From assembly GCA_024695865.1 (NCBI GenBank), contig JAILHI010000093.1, positions 1 through 37,818 of the forward strand: a DNA stretch of 37,818 bases, given 5' to 3'. The stretch is from Candidatus Gastranaerophilales bacterium (GTDB taxonomy: Bacteria; Cyanobacteriota; Vampirovibrionia; Gastranaerophilales; Gastranaerophilaceae). Position 1 is the stretch's first letter. Every line of letters begins with the position of its first letter. The notes beneath the pieces were generated by a model. That model searched no databases. It was not told the origin of the DNA and saw only the letters and a program-made list of their open reading frames with translations. This document shows, in pieces, positions 1-8,648 of the stretch. Both the position numbers and the translations under genes were made by a program.

Positions 1-73
1 CAATATTATGGATAGTTTAATAGGGTGTGAAAATATATAAAAATTAATACTATATTTATATAAGGTATTTCTG

Positions 74-391
74 ATGGATAATAATAAATTATTTGGAAAA
101 AGAATTAAAGAATTAAGAAAGAAAAACGGATATACTCAGGAACAACTTTCTGAAAAATTGGGTGTTTTTCAAAAACAAATCGGTAATATTGAAACAGGTA
201 CTTGTTTTACAACAATGAATAATCTTGAAAAATTATCCGATATTTTTGATGTTGAAATAAAAGATTTATTTGATTTTAACCATTTGGAAAATAGAGATAC
301 CGCAATACAAAAAATTAATGATATTCTTGCAAAATCGTCCGATGAAGAAGTTCAAAAATTTTATAAAATTATAAATGCAATTAAAAATTAA
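74..391 (+). CDS. XRE-family helix-turn-helix transcriptional regulator
   Basis: Small 105-residue DNA-binding protein. Residues 6-62 form a Cro/C1-type helix-turn-helix, with RIKELRKKNGYTQEQLSEKLG followed by a recognition helix around IGNIETG and the usual LEKLSDIFDVEIKDLF ending. The C-terminal 40 residues are a short charged helix, possibly for dimerisation. AAGGT lies 8 bases before the ATG. The gene is visibly more AT-rich than the cluster to its right and converges on it with an 11-base gap. It could regulate the polyene cluster or be an unrelated acquired regulator; the sequence does not decide. Family call is firm, target unknown. Confidence 0.9.
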   Translation: MDNNKLFGKRIKELRKKNGYTQEQLSEKLGVFQKQIGNIETGTCFTTMNNLEKLSDIFDVEIKDLFDFNHLENRDTAIQKINDILAKSSDEEVQKFYKIINAIKN

Positions 392-410
392 AAATGCTAG
401 TTTTAATTTT
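384..410. terminator. Possible weak AT-only hairpin between convergent genes
   Basis: AAAATTAAAA and TTTTAATTTT form a 10-base-pair stem around a 7-base loop between the regulator stop and the acyltransferase stop. It has no GC pairs in the stem, so it would be weak; it may serve both converging genes. Confidence 0.3.
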
Positions 411-1293
411 CTGCAAAAAAGTCGTAAAAATGATAGAACTGAAAGGGTGCAAGAAGAATACATTTTTCAAGAAATTTACAAAAGGCTGTTGTTAGTGCTT
501 TTTCTGACAAGTCATTTTGTTTTTCCGCATAAATTTTGTAAATGCCGTCTTTTTTAATCGCCGAAATAAAGTAAACAGGCACTTCCATTAGTTTTGCAAG
601 TTTAAAAGTTCCCTTGGGCAGATAAATGTTTTTGCCGAAGATTTCTGCTTTGATACTTTTAGTGTCATTATCCTGAGCAAGCCTGTCGCCCGCTATAAAT
701 ACCATATCTCCTTTGTTCAGGTTTTCTTTTAATTCAATCCCCGTGGTTAAACCGATGTTTTCAACGGGAAAAAGATTGACGGGATAATCAATTTTGATTG
801 TTTTCAAAAATTCGTTAAATATTTTGCTTTGTCTGCTGCTCATAAAAATATCGATTTTAAAATCATAATCTTTCTGAAGCATTAACGTCTGCAGCACTTC
901 AACGTTTCCGATGTGGTTGCAGATTAAAAATACGCCCTGTTTTTTGTTTATGTCGTTATATAGGATTTTTTCGGTGTTTTCTTCGTCAAAGGTGATTTTG
1001 TCAGTATCAAAATTTCCGCTTATAACAAGCATTTTGTCGCAAAGAGATTCGGCGGAACTTCTTATATGTCGATAAATATTTTGTAATGAGGGTTTTATGC
1101 CCGTTTTTGTTTGTGTTATCTCAAAGTATCTTTTGGATGATTTCCGTAAATCAGGCGCAAAAAGGAACGTAAAAAATGCCACAAGGTCGCCGATAAAATA
1201 CAGCATTTTTTCGCCGAAGGTTTTATACAAAAACCACGTTAAAGCAAGCCGTTTTTTGCCTGCCGAATATTCTCTAGCCTGAAACCACTGCAT
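403..1293 (-). CDS. HtrB/LpxL-like acyltransferase of the aryl polyene cluster
   Basis: About 296 residues. Resembles the lysophospholipid/lipid A acyltransferase family: a hydrophobic N-terminal segment (about residues 29-45), the HX4E catalytic motif in CNHIGNVEVL (His127, Glu132 from the chosen start), and a FIAGDRLA segment further on. Such acyltransferases in aryl polyene clusters are thought to attach the polyene to a membrane lipid. In the clusters I recall, this domain is fused to a glycosyltransferase; here only the acyltransferase part is present. The frame is open to a TTG at 1323, but the ATG at 1293 is preferred because GGAG sits 10 bases upstream and MQWFQAREYS matches the usual family start. 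Last gene of the left operon, overlapping the methyltransferase end. Confidence 0.8.
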   Translation of the reverse strand: MQWFQAREYSAGKKRLALTWFLYKTFGEKMLYFIGDLVAFFTFLFAPDLRKSSKRYFEITQTKTGIKPSLQNIYRHIRSSAESLCDKMLVISGNFDTDKITFDEENTEKILYNDINKKQGVFLICNHIGNVEVLQTLMLQKDYDFKIDIFMSSRQSKIFNEFLKTIKIDYPVNLFPVENIGLTTGIELKENLNKGDMVFIAGDRLAQDNDTKSIKAEIFGKNIYLPKGTFKLAKLMEVPVYFISAIKKDGIYKIYAEKQNDLSEKALTTAFCKFLEKCILLAPFQFYHFYDFFAEN

Positions 1294-2344
1294 TTTTTCC
1301 GCACTCCAACAGTGTATAATCAAAAGCGCCTATTCCGTTGCAGCATTGTTTTATCGTCAAACCCGCCCTGCCGATTAGTTCTTCCATTTCTTTCATCGTG
1401 TAAAATTTGCTGACGCCGTTTGCCATACAGGTAAAATACAAAGACGAATGAACAATCGAATATTCCGCTCCCTCAAAATTTTGCATATCGGTGTAGGGTT
1501 CAAGAATAAATATCGAGGTTTTATCGTCTGCCTTTTGTGTTAAATCTTTCAGAATTTTTACAATATCCTGTTTTGAAAAGCAGTCTAAAAACTGACTCAT
1601 AATGATAGCGCTGTCTTTAAACTCGGGATAATCGGGATTTTCAGACAGGACATCTATCGGGTGAAAATTGCATTTTTGTAACTCTTTTTTTGTTTTGATT
1701 TTCTCAAGGTTTTCGGGTAAATCAAACATCGTTACTGAAATATCCGGATACTTACTTAGGCAAAGGGCTTCGAGTTTTCCCGTGTTTCCGCCGATATCAT
1801 AAATATTTTTAAAAGATTTAGAGATTATCTCTAAAATTTCATCAAAGCAGTTGTCCGAGTAAAAATGGTCAAATTCGTACCAACTTTTTAGCATTTTGTC
1901 GGGCAAAAGTGTCAAAACGGGGTATATCGTTTTATAGTTGCCGACAAACTTTTGAAGTCCTTTGGGTGCCCTTTCTTTAAACGATGAGTACATTTCGCTT
2001 GCACCGAGATAGCAGACATCTTTGACAAAATTAAAATTTGCCTTTGTCATATCGTCATATATGAACAAAAGCCCTTTTTTCGTCAGAGAATACATATTAT
2101 CTTTTTCCCGAACCAGATTATTTGCCGCCGCTATCTGTAAAAGTGTGGTAACTGTGTATTCATCGGCTTTTACAGCCCTCATGATTTCCTCTTTTGAAGC
2201 GGGGTTTTTATCAAGAAAATCAAAAATACCAAATTCCAGCATCGCAGATACCGCCTGAAACGCAAGCGGGGCAAAGATAAATTTCTGCGCTTCCGTAAGG
2301 TCATTGATTACAGATGTTTTGTTTTTTCTTTTTACTTTTTTCAT
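1274..2344 (-). CDS. SAM-dependent O-methyltransferase of the aryl polyene cluster
   Basis: 356 residues. Residues 20-95 form a winged-helix/dimerisation domain (FLDKNPASKEEI then a YSLTKKGLLF beta wing), followed by a class I methyltransferase fold with the SAM glycine motif DIGGNTGKLEAL at 183 and the acidic FDLP at about 208. This layout is that of the acetylserotonin/hydroxyindole O-methyltransferase family (Methyltransf_2). In aryl polyene pathways such an enzyme methylates the aryl head group, and that role is inferred here from position. It lies 19 bases downstream of the exporter gene and overlaps the acyltransferase start, so it is part of the operon. Confidence 0.85.
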   Translation of the reverse strand: MKKVKRKNKTSVINDLTEAQKFIFAPLAFQAVSAMLEFGIFDFLDKNPASKEEIMRAVKADEYTVTTLLQIAAANNLVREKDNMYSLTKKGLLFIYDDMTKANFNFVKDVCYLGASEMYSSFKERAPKGLQKFVGNYKTIYPVLTLLPDKMLKSWYEFDHFYSDNCFDEILEIISKSFKNIYDIGGNTGKLEALCLSKYPDISVTMFDLPENLEKIKTKKELQKCNFHPIDVLSENPDYPEFKDSAIIMSQFLDCFSKQDIVKILKDLTQKADDKTSIFILEPYTDMQNFEGAEYSIVHSSLYFTCMANGVSKFYTMKEMEELIGRAGLTIKQCCNGIGAFDYTLLECGKNAVVSG

Positions 2345-2363
2345 AATCAGATTTTACCATAAA

Positions 2364-4469
2364 TTATTTATTGTTAAAAATCAGATATCCCGTCATATAT
2401 GCTATTATAAGACCGAAGAATATCACAAGAGCCATTGTGCTTAAAAGTTTAAAGCCACAAAATGCTAATAATAAAAATGAAAATGATGTTGTAAGGCATG
2501 AAATTGCGATTGCGCTTTCTGTTTTGTATTCGCCCGATGTTCTGAAAATTGAATAATCCACCGTAAAGCCGAGAATTAAAAATACGGAAATTATGCCGAA
2601 GAAATTGATTTCACCGCATATTAACGAGGTTAAAAATAATGCGAAGACCATACCCAAAACCGATGGTGCAAGTATTTTAACGGATTGTTTAATCCCGTAG
2701 AAAAAGGTTAAAATGATAACCAAAACCAGTGCAGATATTGCAAAAACCACAGATAGTGCTTTTCTGTATTCTCTCATTTGATTCTCTGTATCCTGCTGAA
2801 TGTCTATAATTTTTACGTCATTATCAGATATCTCGGGTAAATTTTTTGAAAAAGCATAAATGATAGTAGTATCAGGGTTAAGAACAAAATTTTTAAGAAA
2901 CGGCATTGCTGCAATATCTGTTTCAACAGGCGTGAATTTTTGGTTTTTAAGGGCTTGAATTTGTTTTGGCGATAAAATATTTGAATAGTTTTGCAGATTG
3001 TTTTCATATAGTTTTTTTACAAGTTCAAAGTTTTCAGCCTGTCGTTTTTGTGACGGGATTATCTTTGACAGGCTCATGAAATCAATCGTTTTTTCTGACA
3101 ACAAATCCGTAATTTTTTCTTCGGCTTCCATTCTTGCTTCAAAAGACGGTTTTTTTACCGTTATAAATATTGTATTCGTAACGTTGTTTCCCGAAATCTT
3201 ATTGTATAAGGCTTCTGCCTGTTGAAGTTGTTTGTTCGGTTTATAAAGAGAGGATAGGGTGTCATTAAAGTGAAATCTGAAAATGCCCGCTAAACTCATT
3301 ACAAACAGAATACTTAAAACAACTTTTAGTGTTTTTTTGTTTATAATAACTGCTTTTTCCGGTTTTGTTGTTTTGAAACACGGGTATAAAAAAACAAGGG
3401 TGAAATAAATTCCAAACAGGCCGAAAACAGAAAAAACCGCTATTTGTTGCAGTAATTCGATTTTTGTAAAATATACAATCACAAACGGCACAATGGTCGT
3501 TAAAAAACTGAACGTAAGGTTTTTATAAAACGTTTTATCTTTTTGCTCCGAAAAGAAGTAATGATAAGAATAATCTATTCCGACTCCTATTAGTGTTGTT
3601 GAAAAAACCATTGTAATTATTAAAAACGTGTCAAACCATAATTTTGTTGCCGTATAGCCCGTTAACATTCCAAAGGCTATGCTGACGGCTATGGGGATTA
3701 AAAGTTTCAGGTTCTTAAAATAAAAATATGTCAGGAAAACAATCAAAACAGTTGATAAAAGGCAGATGATATTAATGTCGGACTTTGCCTTTTGGCTTGT
3801 AAAATAAGAGTGTATAGGTGTTCCCGCGAGATAGATTTTGCTGCCGTTTTTTGATAATTCTTTTTGCAGTTTTATGATTTTGGATATTTTTTTGTTCGCA
3901 GAATCGGGTGAGAGAGCATCGTTTCCTTTTATTTTAACGGAAAGCGAGTCGTAATAAAGCCCGTTGACATAATGGATTTTGTTGAAAATATTGTTTCTTG
4001 AATTTATGTATTTATCAAGAAGTAAGTAAGGGTCTTTTTCAAAATCGGTTATTTGCAAGCCCGTCGGGTTATACAGGTCGTTTATGCTTTGAGTATAAAC
4101 AAGGTCGTAATTCCCGTATTTTAAATTTTTTCTGATGCCGTAAGACAGAAAATTAGCGGGGTTTTCGGTGTATATTTCTAACAACTTTGAAATATCCGTT
4201 GAATTTATTTCAAAATCATTTTTATCGGTCTGCTCCGTAAATTGTTTGTATAATTCATTCAGATGTTCTTCGTCTTTATCTTCAAAAACGACTTTAATAA
4301 CAGACGAGGACTTGTTGGCAACGGCAAGCATTTCCTCGAAATTAGCGGAAGTTTGCGGCATTAGTGTTCGGAGCAGATTTGTTTCCGTTTCGTTGTGATG
4401 ATTAACACACAGTAAAACAACTATCAGTGTTATAATAAAAAAGACTGCAAATTTTATTTTGTGAACCAT
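2364..4469 (-). CDS. MMPL/RND-superfamily exporter of the aryl polyene cluster
   Basis: 701-residue inner-membrane protein. It has an N-terminal membrane anchor (FAVFFIITLIVVLLCV), a large periplasmic domain of about 200 residues, a five-to-six-helix bundle (about 225-365) with GVGIDYSYHYFF, a second membrane entry near 380, a second periplasmic domain, and a final helix bundle (about 575-700) with LGFTVDYSIF. The duplicated GxxxDYxxH/F pattern is typical of MMPL exporters, which move lipid-like products out of the inner membrane. It starts inside the end of the LolA-like gene (16-base overlap), suggesting the two act together on the finished polyene. Corresponds to the exporter conserved in aryl polyene clusters. 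Confidence 0.88.
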   Translation of the reverse strand: MVHKIKFAVFFIITLIVVLLCVNHHNETETNLLRTLMPQTSANFEEMLAVANKSSSVIKVVFEDKDEEHLNELYKQFTEQTDKNDFEINSTDISKLLEIYTENPANFLSYGIRKNLKYGNYDLVYTQSINDLYNPTGLQITDFEKDPYLLLDKYINSRNNIFNKIHYVNGLYYDSLSVKIKGNDALSPDSANKKISKIIKLQKELSKNGSKIYLAGTPIHSYFTSQKAKSDINIICLLSTVLIVFLTYFYFKNLKLLIPIAVSIAFGMLTGYTATKLWFDTFLIITMVFSTTLIGVGIDYSYHYFFSEQKDKTFYKNLTFSFLTTIVPFVIVYFTKIELLQQIAVFSVFGLFGIYFTLVFLYPCFKTTKPEKAVIINKKTLKVVLSILFVMSLAGIFRFHFNDTLSSLYKPNKQLQQAEALYNKISGNNVTNTIFITVKKPSFEARMEAEEKITDLLSEKTIDFMSLSKIIPSQKRQAENFELVKKLYENNLQNYSNILSPKQIQALKNQKFTPVETDIAAMPFLKNFVLNPDTTIIYAFSKNLPEISDNDVKIIDIQQDTENQMREYRKALSVVFAISALVLVIILTFFYGIKQSVKILAPSVLGMVFALFLTSLICGEINFFGIISVFLILGFTVDYSIFRTSGEYKTESAIAISCLTTSFSFLLLAFCGFKLLSTMALVIFFGLIIAYMTGYLIFNNK

Positions 4470-4969
4470 AATACAGTTTTATTTCCGTTATTTTGAAGAA
4501 TTTCTATATTTTCAATTATTGCATTACCGCTTATTGTTATACTTTTAAGAATTTTTGAACTGTTTTGGCTTTGTTTCGGTTTTAGTCCGAGCGTCCAATT
4601 GTTGTTTCTTTCTTCAAAGAAAAAGTCAAACTCTCTTTCAAGTTCCGAATATTTTTTAGAGGAGATGGCGTTAATTACCGAATTTATCTGTTTACGGTTT
4701 TCATTAGTGTAGGAGGTTTTTAACTGCACGGGATAGGTTGTATCAAAAACTATCCCGATATTCTTTTTATATTCAAAATTTCCGTATGAAATGAGCGGTT
4801 TTTCTATATTTTTTAAATATTTTTCCTGTTTGAATTTACAACTTATGCTATCCATAACGGGTATTTGGGCGGCTAATTGTTTTACTTTTGCAGGTGAGTC
4901 AAAAACATCGGCAAAAACACTATTCGTGGCAATGATAAAAATAAAAAAGAATATACTAAATTTTTTCAC
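4454..4969 (-). CDS. LolA-like periplasmic lipid carrier of the aryl polyene cluster
   Basis: 171 residues with a clear Sec signal peptide (KKFSIFFFIFIIATNSVFA, cleavage likely after residue 20). The mature part has the LolA pattern: an early LAAQIPVMDSISCKFKQEKYL strand and helix, then FEYKKNIGIVFDTTYPVQL. LolA carries lipoproteins across the periplasm; the cluster version is thought to help carry the polyene lipid. The start is GTG at 4969, supported by GAGGCAGG just upstream; no ATG fits. It overlaps the thioesterase by 14 bases and the exporter by 16 bases. The family call rests on overall pattern, so it is less sure than its neighbours. Confidence 0.75.
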   Translation of the reverse strand: MKKFSIFFFIFIIATNSVFADVFDSPAKVKQLAAQIPVMDSISCKFKQEKYLKNIEKPLISYGNFEYKKNIGIVFDTTYPVQLKTSYTNENRKQINSVINAISSKKYSELEREFDFFFEERNNNWTLGLKPKQSQNSSKILKSITISGNAIIENIEILQNNGNKTVLWFTK

Positions 4970-5381
4970 AACCTGCCTCTATTAGTGCTTTTTTAAAGTT
5001 TTCGGAAATTTCATAAAGACTTTCGTTTGTCTCTTTTCTCACTGCAATCTGCATTGTGCTTGCAGACATTATTTTTTCGTTTGTTATCCTGTTGTAAATC
5101 TTGTAGTCAATGTTTAAACTCGGTTCAACAGAGATTATTTCGGTTTTTACCGTTAGAATATCGCCTAATGTTGCGGGTTTTAAGTATTTGATTTTTATTT
5201 TGGCGACAGGATACATCAGGCCGTCTTTTTGCATATCTCGATAATTGTATTTGAGTTTTTCAAGCATATCGCATCTTGCCTGCTCCATATATCTGACATA
5301 ATTTCCGTGCCAGACTACATTCATCGGGTCTAAATCCTCAAAAGAAACTTTTACTTCGTATTCCGACTGAAATAAACTCAT
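4956..5381 (-). CDS. apeK: Hot-dog acyl thioesterase (ApeK type)
   Basis: 141 residues, a single 4HBT/YbgC-like hot-dog fold. SFEDLDPMNVVWHGNYVRYM is the family active-site segment, with the Asp before PMNVVWHGNY in the catalytic position, followed by EQARCDMLEKL. It would hydrolyse a thioester, releasing or editing the ACP-bound polyene. A strong AAGGAGAGG site lies inside the end of the ligase/dehydratase gene, and its ATG directly abuts that gene's stop codon. Length is normal for the family. Confidence 0.88.
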   Translation of the reverse strand: MSLFQSEYEVKVSFEDLDPMNVVWHGNYVRYMEQARCDMLEKLKYNYRDMQKDGLMYPVAKIKIKYLKPATLGDILTVKTEIISVEPSLNIDYKIYNRITNEKIMSASTMQIAVRKETNESLYEISENFKKALIEAGCEKI

Positions 5382-6986
5382 TTATACCTCTCCTTTAAAA
5401 ATATTTTCGCATAAAAATATTCCCGATGCACATTTTTTTGTTTCCGAGCAGTATTCAAACGATACGTGTTTTTCTGTTTTTTCAAGTCTTAATTTGATAA
5501 TACTGTCGGGTTGTATGATGTTTGAAAATTTTATTCTTTTCCACTGTCCCTGTCTGATATTAAGATGAAAATGTGCGTTTGCAAATTCTTTTGCAAGAAA
5601 AAGTTGAGCAACCCCGGGAACTATCGGAAAAGAGGGAAAATGACCTTTGAAAAAATTGCACTCTTTGTAAAAAAGAAGATTGTATTCTATGCTGTTTTCG
5701 GCAAGAGTTCTGCCGAAAATGAGAGGCAGGGACAGATTGACATTAAAAATATGCTCTATTAGTGTTTTATTGATTTTTCCCTCGGTTGTCATGGGGATTT
5801 CATCAGAATATTTCCATTTTTGCGGTATTATTTCAAAATTCTGCAACAAAAACGTTTTTAAAGTTTTTGTAAGTGCTGCAATGTTGTTTTTAAGTAAAAA
5901 TTCTTGTCCGTCCCGAGTCAGAGCGCAAAAGCATACGAGTTTTTCATCGTTTTTTGTAATGTAACTTTTGCTGACAAACTGATGTTTGTTGAGTTTTGCT
6001 TCAAGTTCATCAGCAGAAACTCTCTTTTCGTTGATTTTGAACAATCTGTCCGTTCTGCGTATTTTTTGCAGAAAACGGTTGTTTAATACGACCTTGTCGT
6101 TGATTGATATTTTGTCTTCAAACATATAGTCTGATGATATTTCGGTATGATTTTCCGCCTGAGTTATTTGGACATTATCAAACAATTTTAAGTCGTTATT
6201 GTGTTTTTCTTTGTGGGCTATGATTCCCGTTTCTGTGCTGCCGTAAATTTCAATTACATTTGTCTGTTTTTCAAAGTATTCAAAGACTTTATCGTCCAAC
6301 TTTGAGCCTGCCGAAAGTATATATTCTGGCATTACTTTAAACGACAAGTCAAATTTCGGAACGGCTGTTAAAAAGGTTGGCGTTGAAACTAAAATTGTTT
6401 TTTCTTTATCAAAGTTTTCAGGGTATGAAATACTATCAGTGTTAATTGTTAATCCGTTGCAAATCGGCGTCATAAGGTGAAAAGTCAGCCCAAAAAGGTG
6501 GCACATAACCGTTGTTGATGCAACCGATAATTCTTTGCCTTTTAAGCCCAATTCTTTTCCTGCATCTTCTCCCTCTTTGATGAGGTTAAATAATGATTTT
6601 CTGATATTCTTCGGTATTCCCGCAGAGCCCGAAGTAAAGAAATTAATTGCAGGTTTGTTAATATCAATTTGCGGAAAAATAATTTTTTCATCAGCAATGT
6701 TTTCTGGATAGCCATCAAGAACGTCATAATCGGCATTTAACGAGTTGAGTCGTGTCTTTTCCGTAATTAAAAAAAGGTTTTTATTGCAAAACAGCGATGC
6801 AAAAAACTGCATAATAAATGCAAAATTATCACCGCCTGTAATAACAACATTTTCTTTTAAATTTTTTATTTCTGTCATTTCCGCAAAGACGAGTTTTTTA
6901 ATATCACCATAAGTGTATTTGCCTTTTTCGTTGGTAACTGCAATTTTGTTATCAAATTTATTTGTATATAAGATTTCTGATATCAT
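5382..6986 (-). CDS. apeH: AMP-dependent aryl/acyl ligase fused to a FabZ-like dehydratase (ApeH-ApeI fusion)
   Basis: 534 residues in two parts. Residues 1-410 are an adenylate-forming ligase: TSGSAGIPK (118-126) is the P-loop-like motif, EIYGSTETG (246-254) the A5 motif, RRTDRLFKINEKRVSADELE (310-329) the hinge, and MTTEGKINK (399-407) carries the catalytic Lys404. The C-terminal 120 residues are a hot-dog dehydratase with FFKGHFPSFPIVPGVAQ and His449. The ligase part should activate the aromatic starter acid and load it on an ACP; the dehydratase removes water in each extension round. In clusters I recall these are usually two adjacent genes, so this looks like a fusion of apeH and apeI. 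Starts with an ATGA overlap on the membrane-protein gene. Confidence 0.88.
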   Translation of the reverse strand: MISEILYTNKFDNKIAVTNEKGKYTYGDIKKLVFAEMTEIKNLKENVVITGGDNFAFIMQFFASLFCNKNLFLITEKTRLNSLNADYDVLDGYPENIADEKIIFPQIDINKPAINFFTSGSAGIPKNIRKSLFNLIKEGEDAGKELGLKGKELSVASTTVMCHLFGLTFHLMTPICNGLTINTDSISYPENFDKEKTILVSTPTFLTAVPKFDLSFKVMPEYILSAGSKLDDKVFEYFEKQTNVIEIYGSTETGIIAHKEKHNNDLKLFDNVQITQAENHTEISSDYMFEDKISINDKVVLNNRFLQKIRRTDRLFKINEKRVSADELEAKLNKHQFVSKSYITKNDEKLVCFCALTRDGQEFLLKNNIAALTKTLKTFLLQNFEIIPQKWKYSDEIPMTTEGKINKTLIEHIFNVNLSLPLIFGRTLAENSIEYNLLFYKECNFFKGHFPSFPIVPGVAQLFLAKEFANAHFHLNIRQGQWKRIKFSNIIQPDSIIKLRLEKTEKHVSFEYCSETKKCASGIFLCENIFKGEV

Positions 6987-7387
6987 ATCAAATTCCTTTT
7001 ACGAAGAATGGTTCTGACTATATATTCTGCGCCAAACAGTGTTCCGACCAGAAAATATGAGATAAAACCGTTGTAAAGTATCCAGATTTTATCCGATAAG
7101 AAGATTGTCCATACAGAAATTAAAAAATTTGCAAAAGTAAAAATGCACCAGATATATGTTACATTCTTCGTGTAATTCCATGCGGGTTTTTCAAGTTTAT
7201 CCCCGCAGGCTCTTGCAAATTTCTGAATTATAGTTTCTTTTGCAAACAAAGAAGTGAAAAAAATCATAAAAGCCGTAAAGTTACAAATCGGCGGATAAAA
7301 TTTCAGCAAAACAAAACGCTTTACATAAAAAAGAAAAACAACACATAGTGTTATTATAAAGAAAATCAAAGGTTTTGTTTTCGTCAT
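6983..7387 (-). CDS. apeG: Small integral membrane protein of the aryl polyene cluster (ApeG type)
   Basis: 134 residues with four predicted membrane segments: about 7-24, 33-49, 82-99 and 105-122, and a basic C-terminus (RTILRKRNLI). It matches the small COG4648-type membrane protein that sits between the carrier proteins and the ligase in aryl polyene clusters. Its biochemical role is not known to me. Position (3 bases after the second ACP, 4-base overlap with the ligase) is the main support. Confidence 0.75.
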   Translation of the reverse strand: MTKTKPLIFFIITLCVVFLFYVKRFVLLKFYPPICNFTAFMIFFTSLFAKETIIQKFARACGDKLEKPAWNYTKNVTYIWCIFTFANFLISVWTIFLSDKIWILYNGFISYFLVGTLFGAEYIVRTILRKRNLI

Positions 7388-7390
7388 TGC

Positions 7391-7642
7391 CTATACCAGT
7401 TTATAGACGGCTTCGACTACATCTTTAACAGTTTTGATTTGCTTAAATTCTTCGGGCGAAATTCTTTTGTCTGTAAATTGCTGGAGTCGTACAGCCATAT
7501 CCACGGCATCTATGCTGTCTAAATCTAAATCAGTAAACAAATTTGCATCGTCTTTGATTTTTGTCTGTTCAATTTCAAATTCTTCTGTTAAAATTTCACA
7601 GATTTTCTGATATATTTCTTCTTTGGAATATTTTTTATCCAT
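7391..7642 (-). CDS. apeF: Acyl carrier protein (second ACP of the cluster)
   Basis: 83 residues, a single ACP fold. TDLDLDSIDAVDMAVRLQQF contains the DSID phosphopantetheine site (Ser43). It carries either the aryl starter or the growing chain; the two ACPs of these pathways have separate jobs. Overlaps the first ACP gene by 8 bases, so translation is probably coupled. Confidence 0.93.
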   Translation of the reverse strand: MDKKYSKEEIYQKICEILTEEFEIEQTKIKDDANLFTDLDLDSIDAVDMAVRLQQFTDKRISPEEFKQIKTVKDVVEAVYKLV

Positions 7643-7892
7643 TTTGCTGTGACCTTACAAAATCGGCAATTGTTTTTACCGAATAAAAATATTTTTTGTT
7701 TTCACTTTTATTTTTACTTAAAGTCAAATTAAACTCTTTTTTCAACGCCATACCAAGTTCTAACGCATCAATGGAATCAAGGCCAAGACCCTCGCCGAAT
7801 AAAGGTTCTTCTGTCTTGATGTCTTCCTTTGAAATATCTTCCAATTCCAGAGAATCAATAATTATTTGTTTAATTTTTTCTTCTAAGTCCAT
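7635..7892 (-). CDS. apeE: Acyl carrier protein (first ACP of the cluster)
   Basis: 85 residues, a single ACP fold with GLGLDSIDALELGMALKKEF; Ser40 is the phosphopantetheine attachment site. It differs clearly from the following ACP, so this is not a recent duplication. The nearest upstream signal is an extended -10 box ending 9 bases before the ATG, with no Shine-Dalgarno sequence. It may therefore have its own start of transcription in addition to read-through from the upstream genes. Confidence 0.93.
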   Translation of the reverse strand: MDLEEKIKQIIIDSLELEDISKEDIKTEEPLFGEGLGLDSIDALELGMALKKEFNLTLSKNKSENKKYFYSVKTIADFVRSQQNG

Positions 7893-7901
7893 AACGTTTT
7901 T

Positions 7902-7910
7902 ATTATATCA
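7902..7910 (-). promoter_or_regulatory. Possible internal extended -10 promoter before the ACP genes
   Basis: On the minus strand TGATATAAT (TGnTATAAT form) ends 9 bases before the first ACP's ATG, inside the 24-base gap after the PlsC-type acyltransferase gene. The same nine bases occur before the acyl-ACP thioesterase gene at 21960-21968. No good -35 is seen. It could boost ACP supply within the operon. Confidence 0.5.
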
Positions 7911-7916
7911 TAAATG

Positions 7917-8648
7917 TCAGTTTTTGTGTTGATATAATATTTCTGTAATTTTTTTGATTAATTTTGTTTTAAAAGTAACCCTATCTTCATATTCTTCAAG
8001 ATATTCTTTTGTGTTAATTTCGCCTAAATAGTCAAGTTTGTACAAAACAGTTTCTTTCCCTGCTTCGTAAAAAGGCTGGCCGATTTGGAGAAAATCGAAA
8101 CTTGTTTCCATGTGCAGTAAAACAATGTCCTGTTTTGTTTTTTCGGCAATGAGTGCCGTTCCCCGTCTGATTTTTGGTGTTTCATTCTTTCTGTGTCTGC
8201 TGCCCATGGGAAAGATTATGATGTTAAAACCCATGTCCGCTTTTTCACAGGTTTTGTTAAGCCATTCATCTATTGACTCAACATCTAATATGAAAAGCAG
8301 ATTAACTATCCCTCTTAAAAACGGGTTTCTGGCAAGTTTTGCCGCTACAAAGCATGTGGAATGTGGAATGATTGACATTAAAATTACAATATCAATAAAA
8401 CTCGGGTGGGTGGATACAATAATCGAATTTTTTATGTTTTTAATTTTTTCAAGATTTTGTATATCAAGCCTGATGAGTTTTGTTTTCTGCATCAGCCAAA
8501 GAAAAAACTGCCATGATTTTTGCAGGGTTTCATATTTCTCAATTATTGTTTTTTTAAAGGGAAAAATGCAGTATCTGATTACTAATGCACCAAAACCAAA
8601 GATTACAAACATTGCCGCCAGAATACAGTTTCTTATAATTTCTATCAT
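7917..8648 (-). CDS. apeD: PlsC-type 1-acylglycerol-3-phosphate acyltransferase (ApeD type)
   Basis: 243 residues. An N-terminal membrane segment (about 3-30) is followed by the PlsC domain with HPSFID (His81, Asp86; the HX4D catalytic motif) and FPMGSR in place of the usual FPEGTR. In the polyene pathway such acyltransferases are thought to move the chain to a lipid acceptor. The frame is open from a TTG at 8651, but the ATG at 8648 is preferred: it overlaps the upstream stop as TGATG, a translational-coupling arrangement. Confidence 0.85.
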   Translation of the reverse strand: MIEIIRNCILAAMFVIFGFGALVIRYCIFPFKKTIIEKYETLQKSWQFFLWLMQKTKLIRLDIQNLEKIKNIKNSIIVSTHPSFIDIVILMSIIPHSTCFVAAKLARNPFLRGIVNLLFILDVESIDEWLNKTCEKADMGFNIIIFPMGSRHRKNETPKIRRGTALIAEKTKQDIVLLHMETSFDFLQIGQPFYEAGKETVLYKLDYLGEINTKEYLEEYEDRVTFKTKLIKKITEILYQHKN

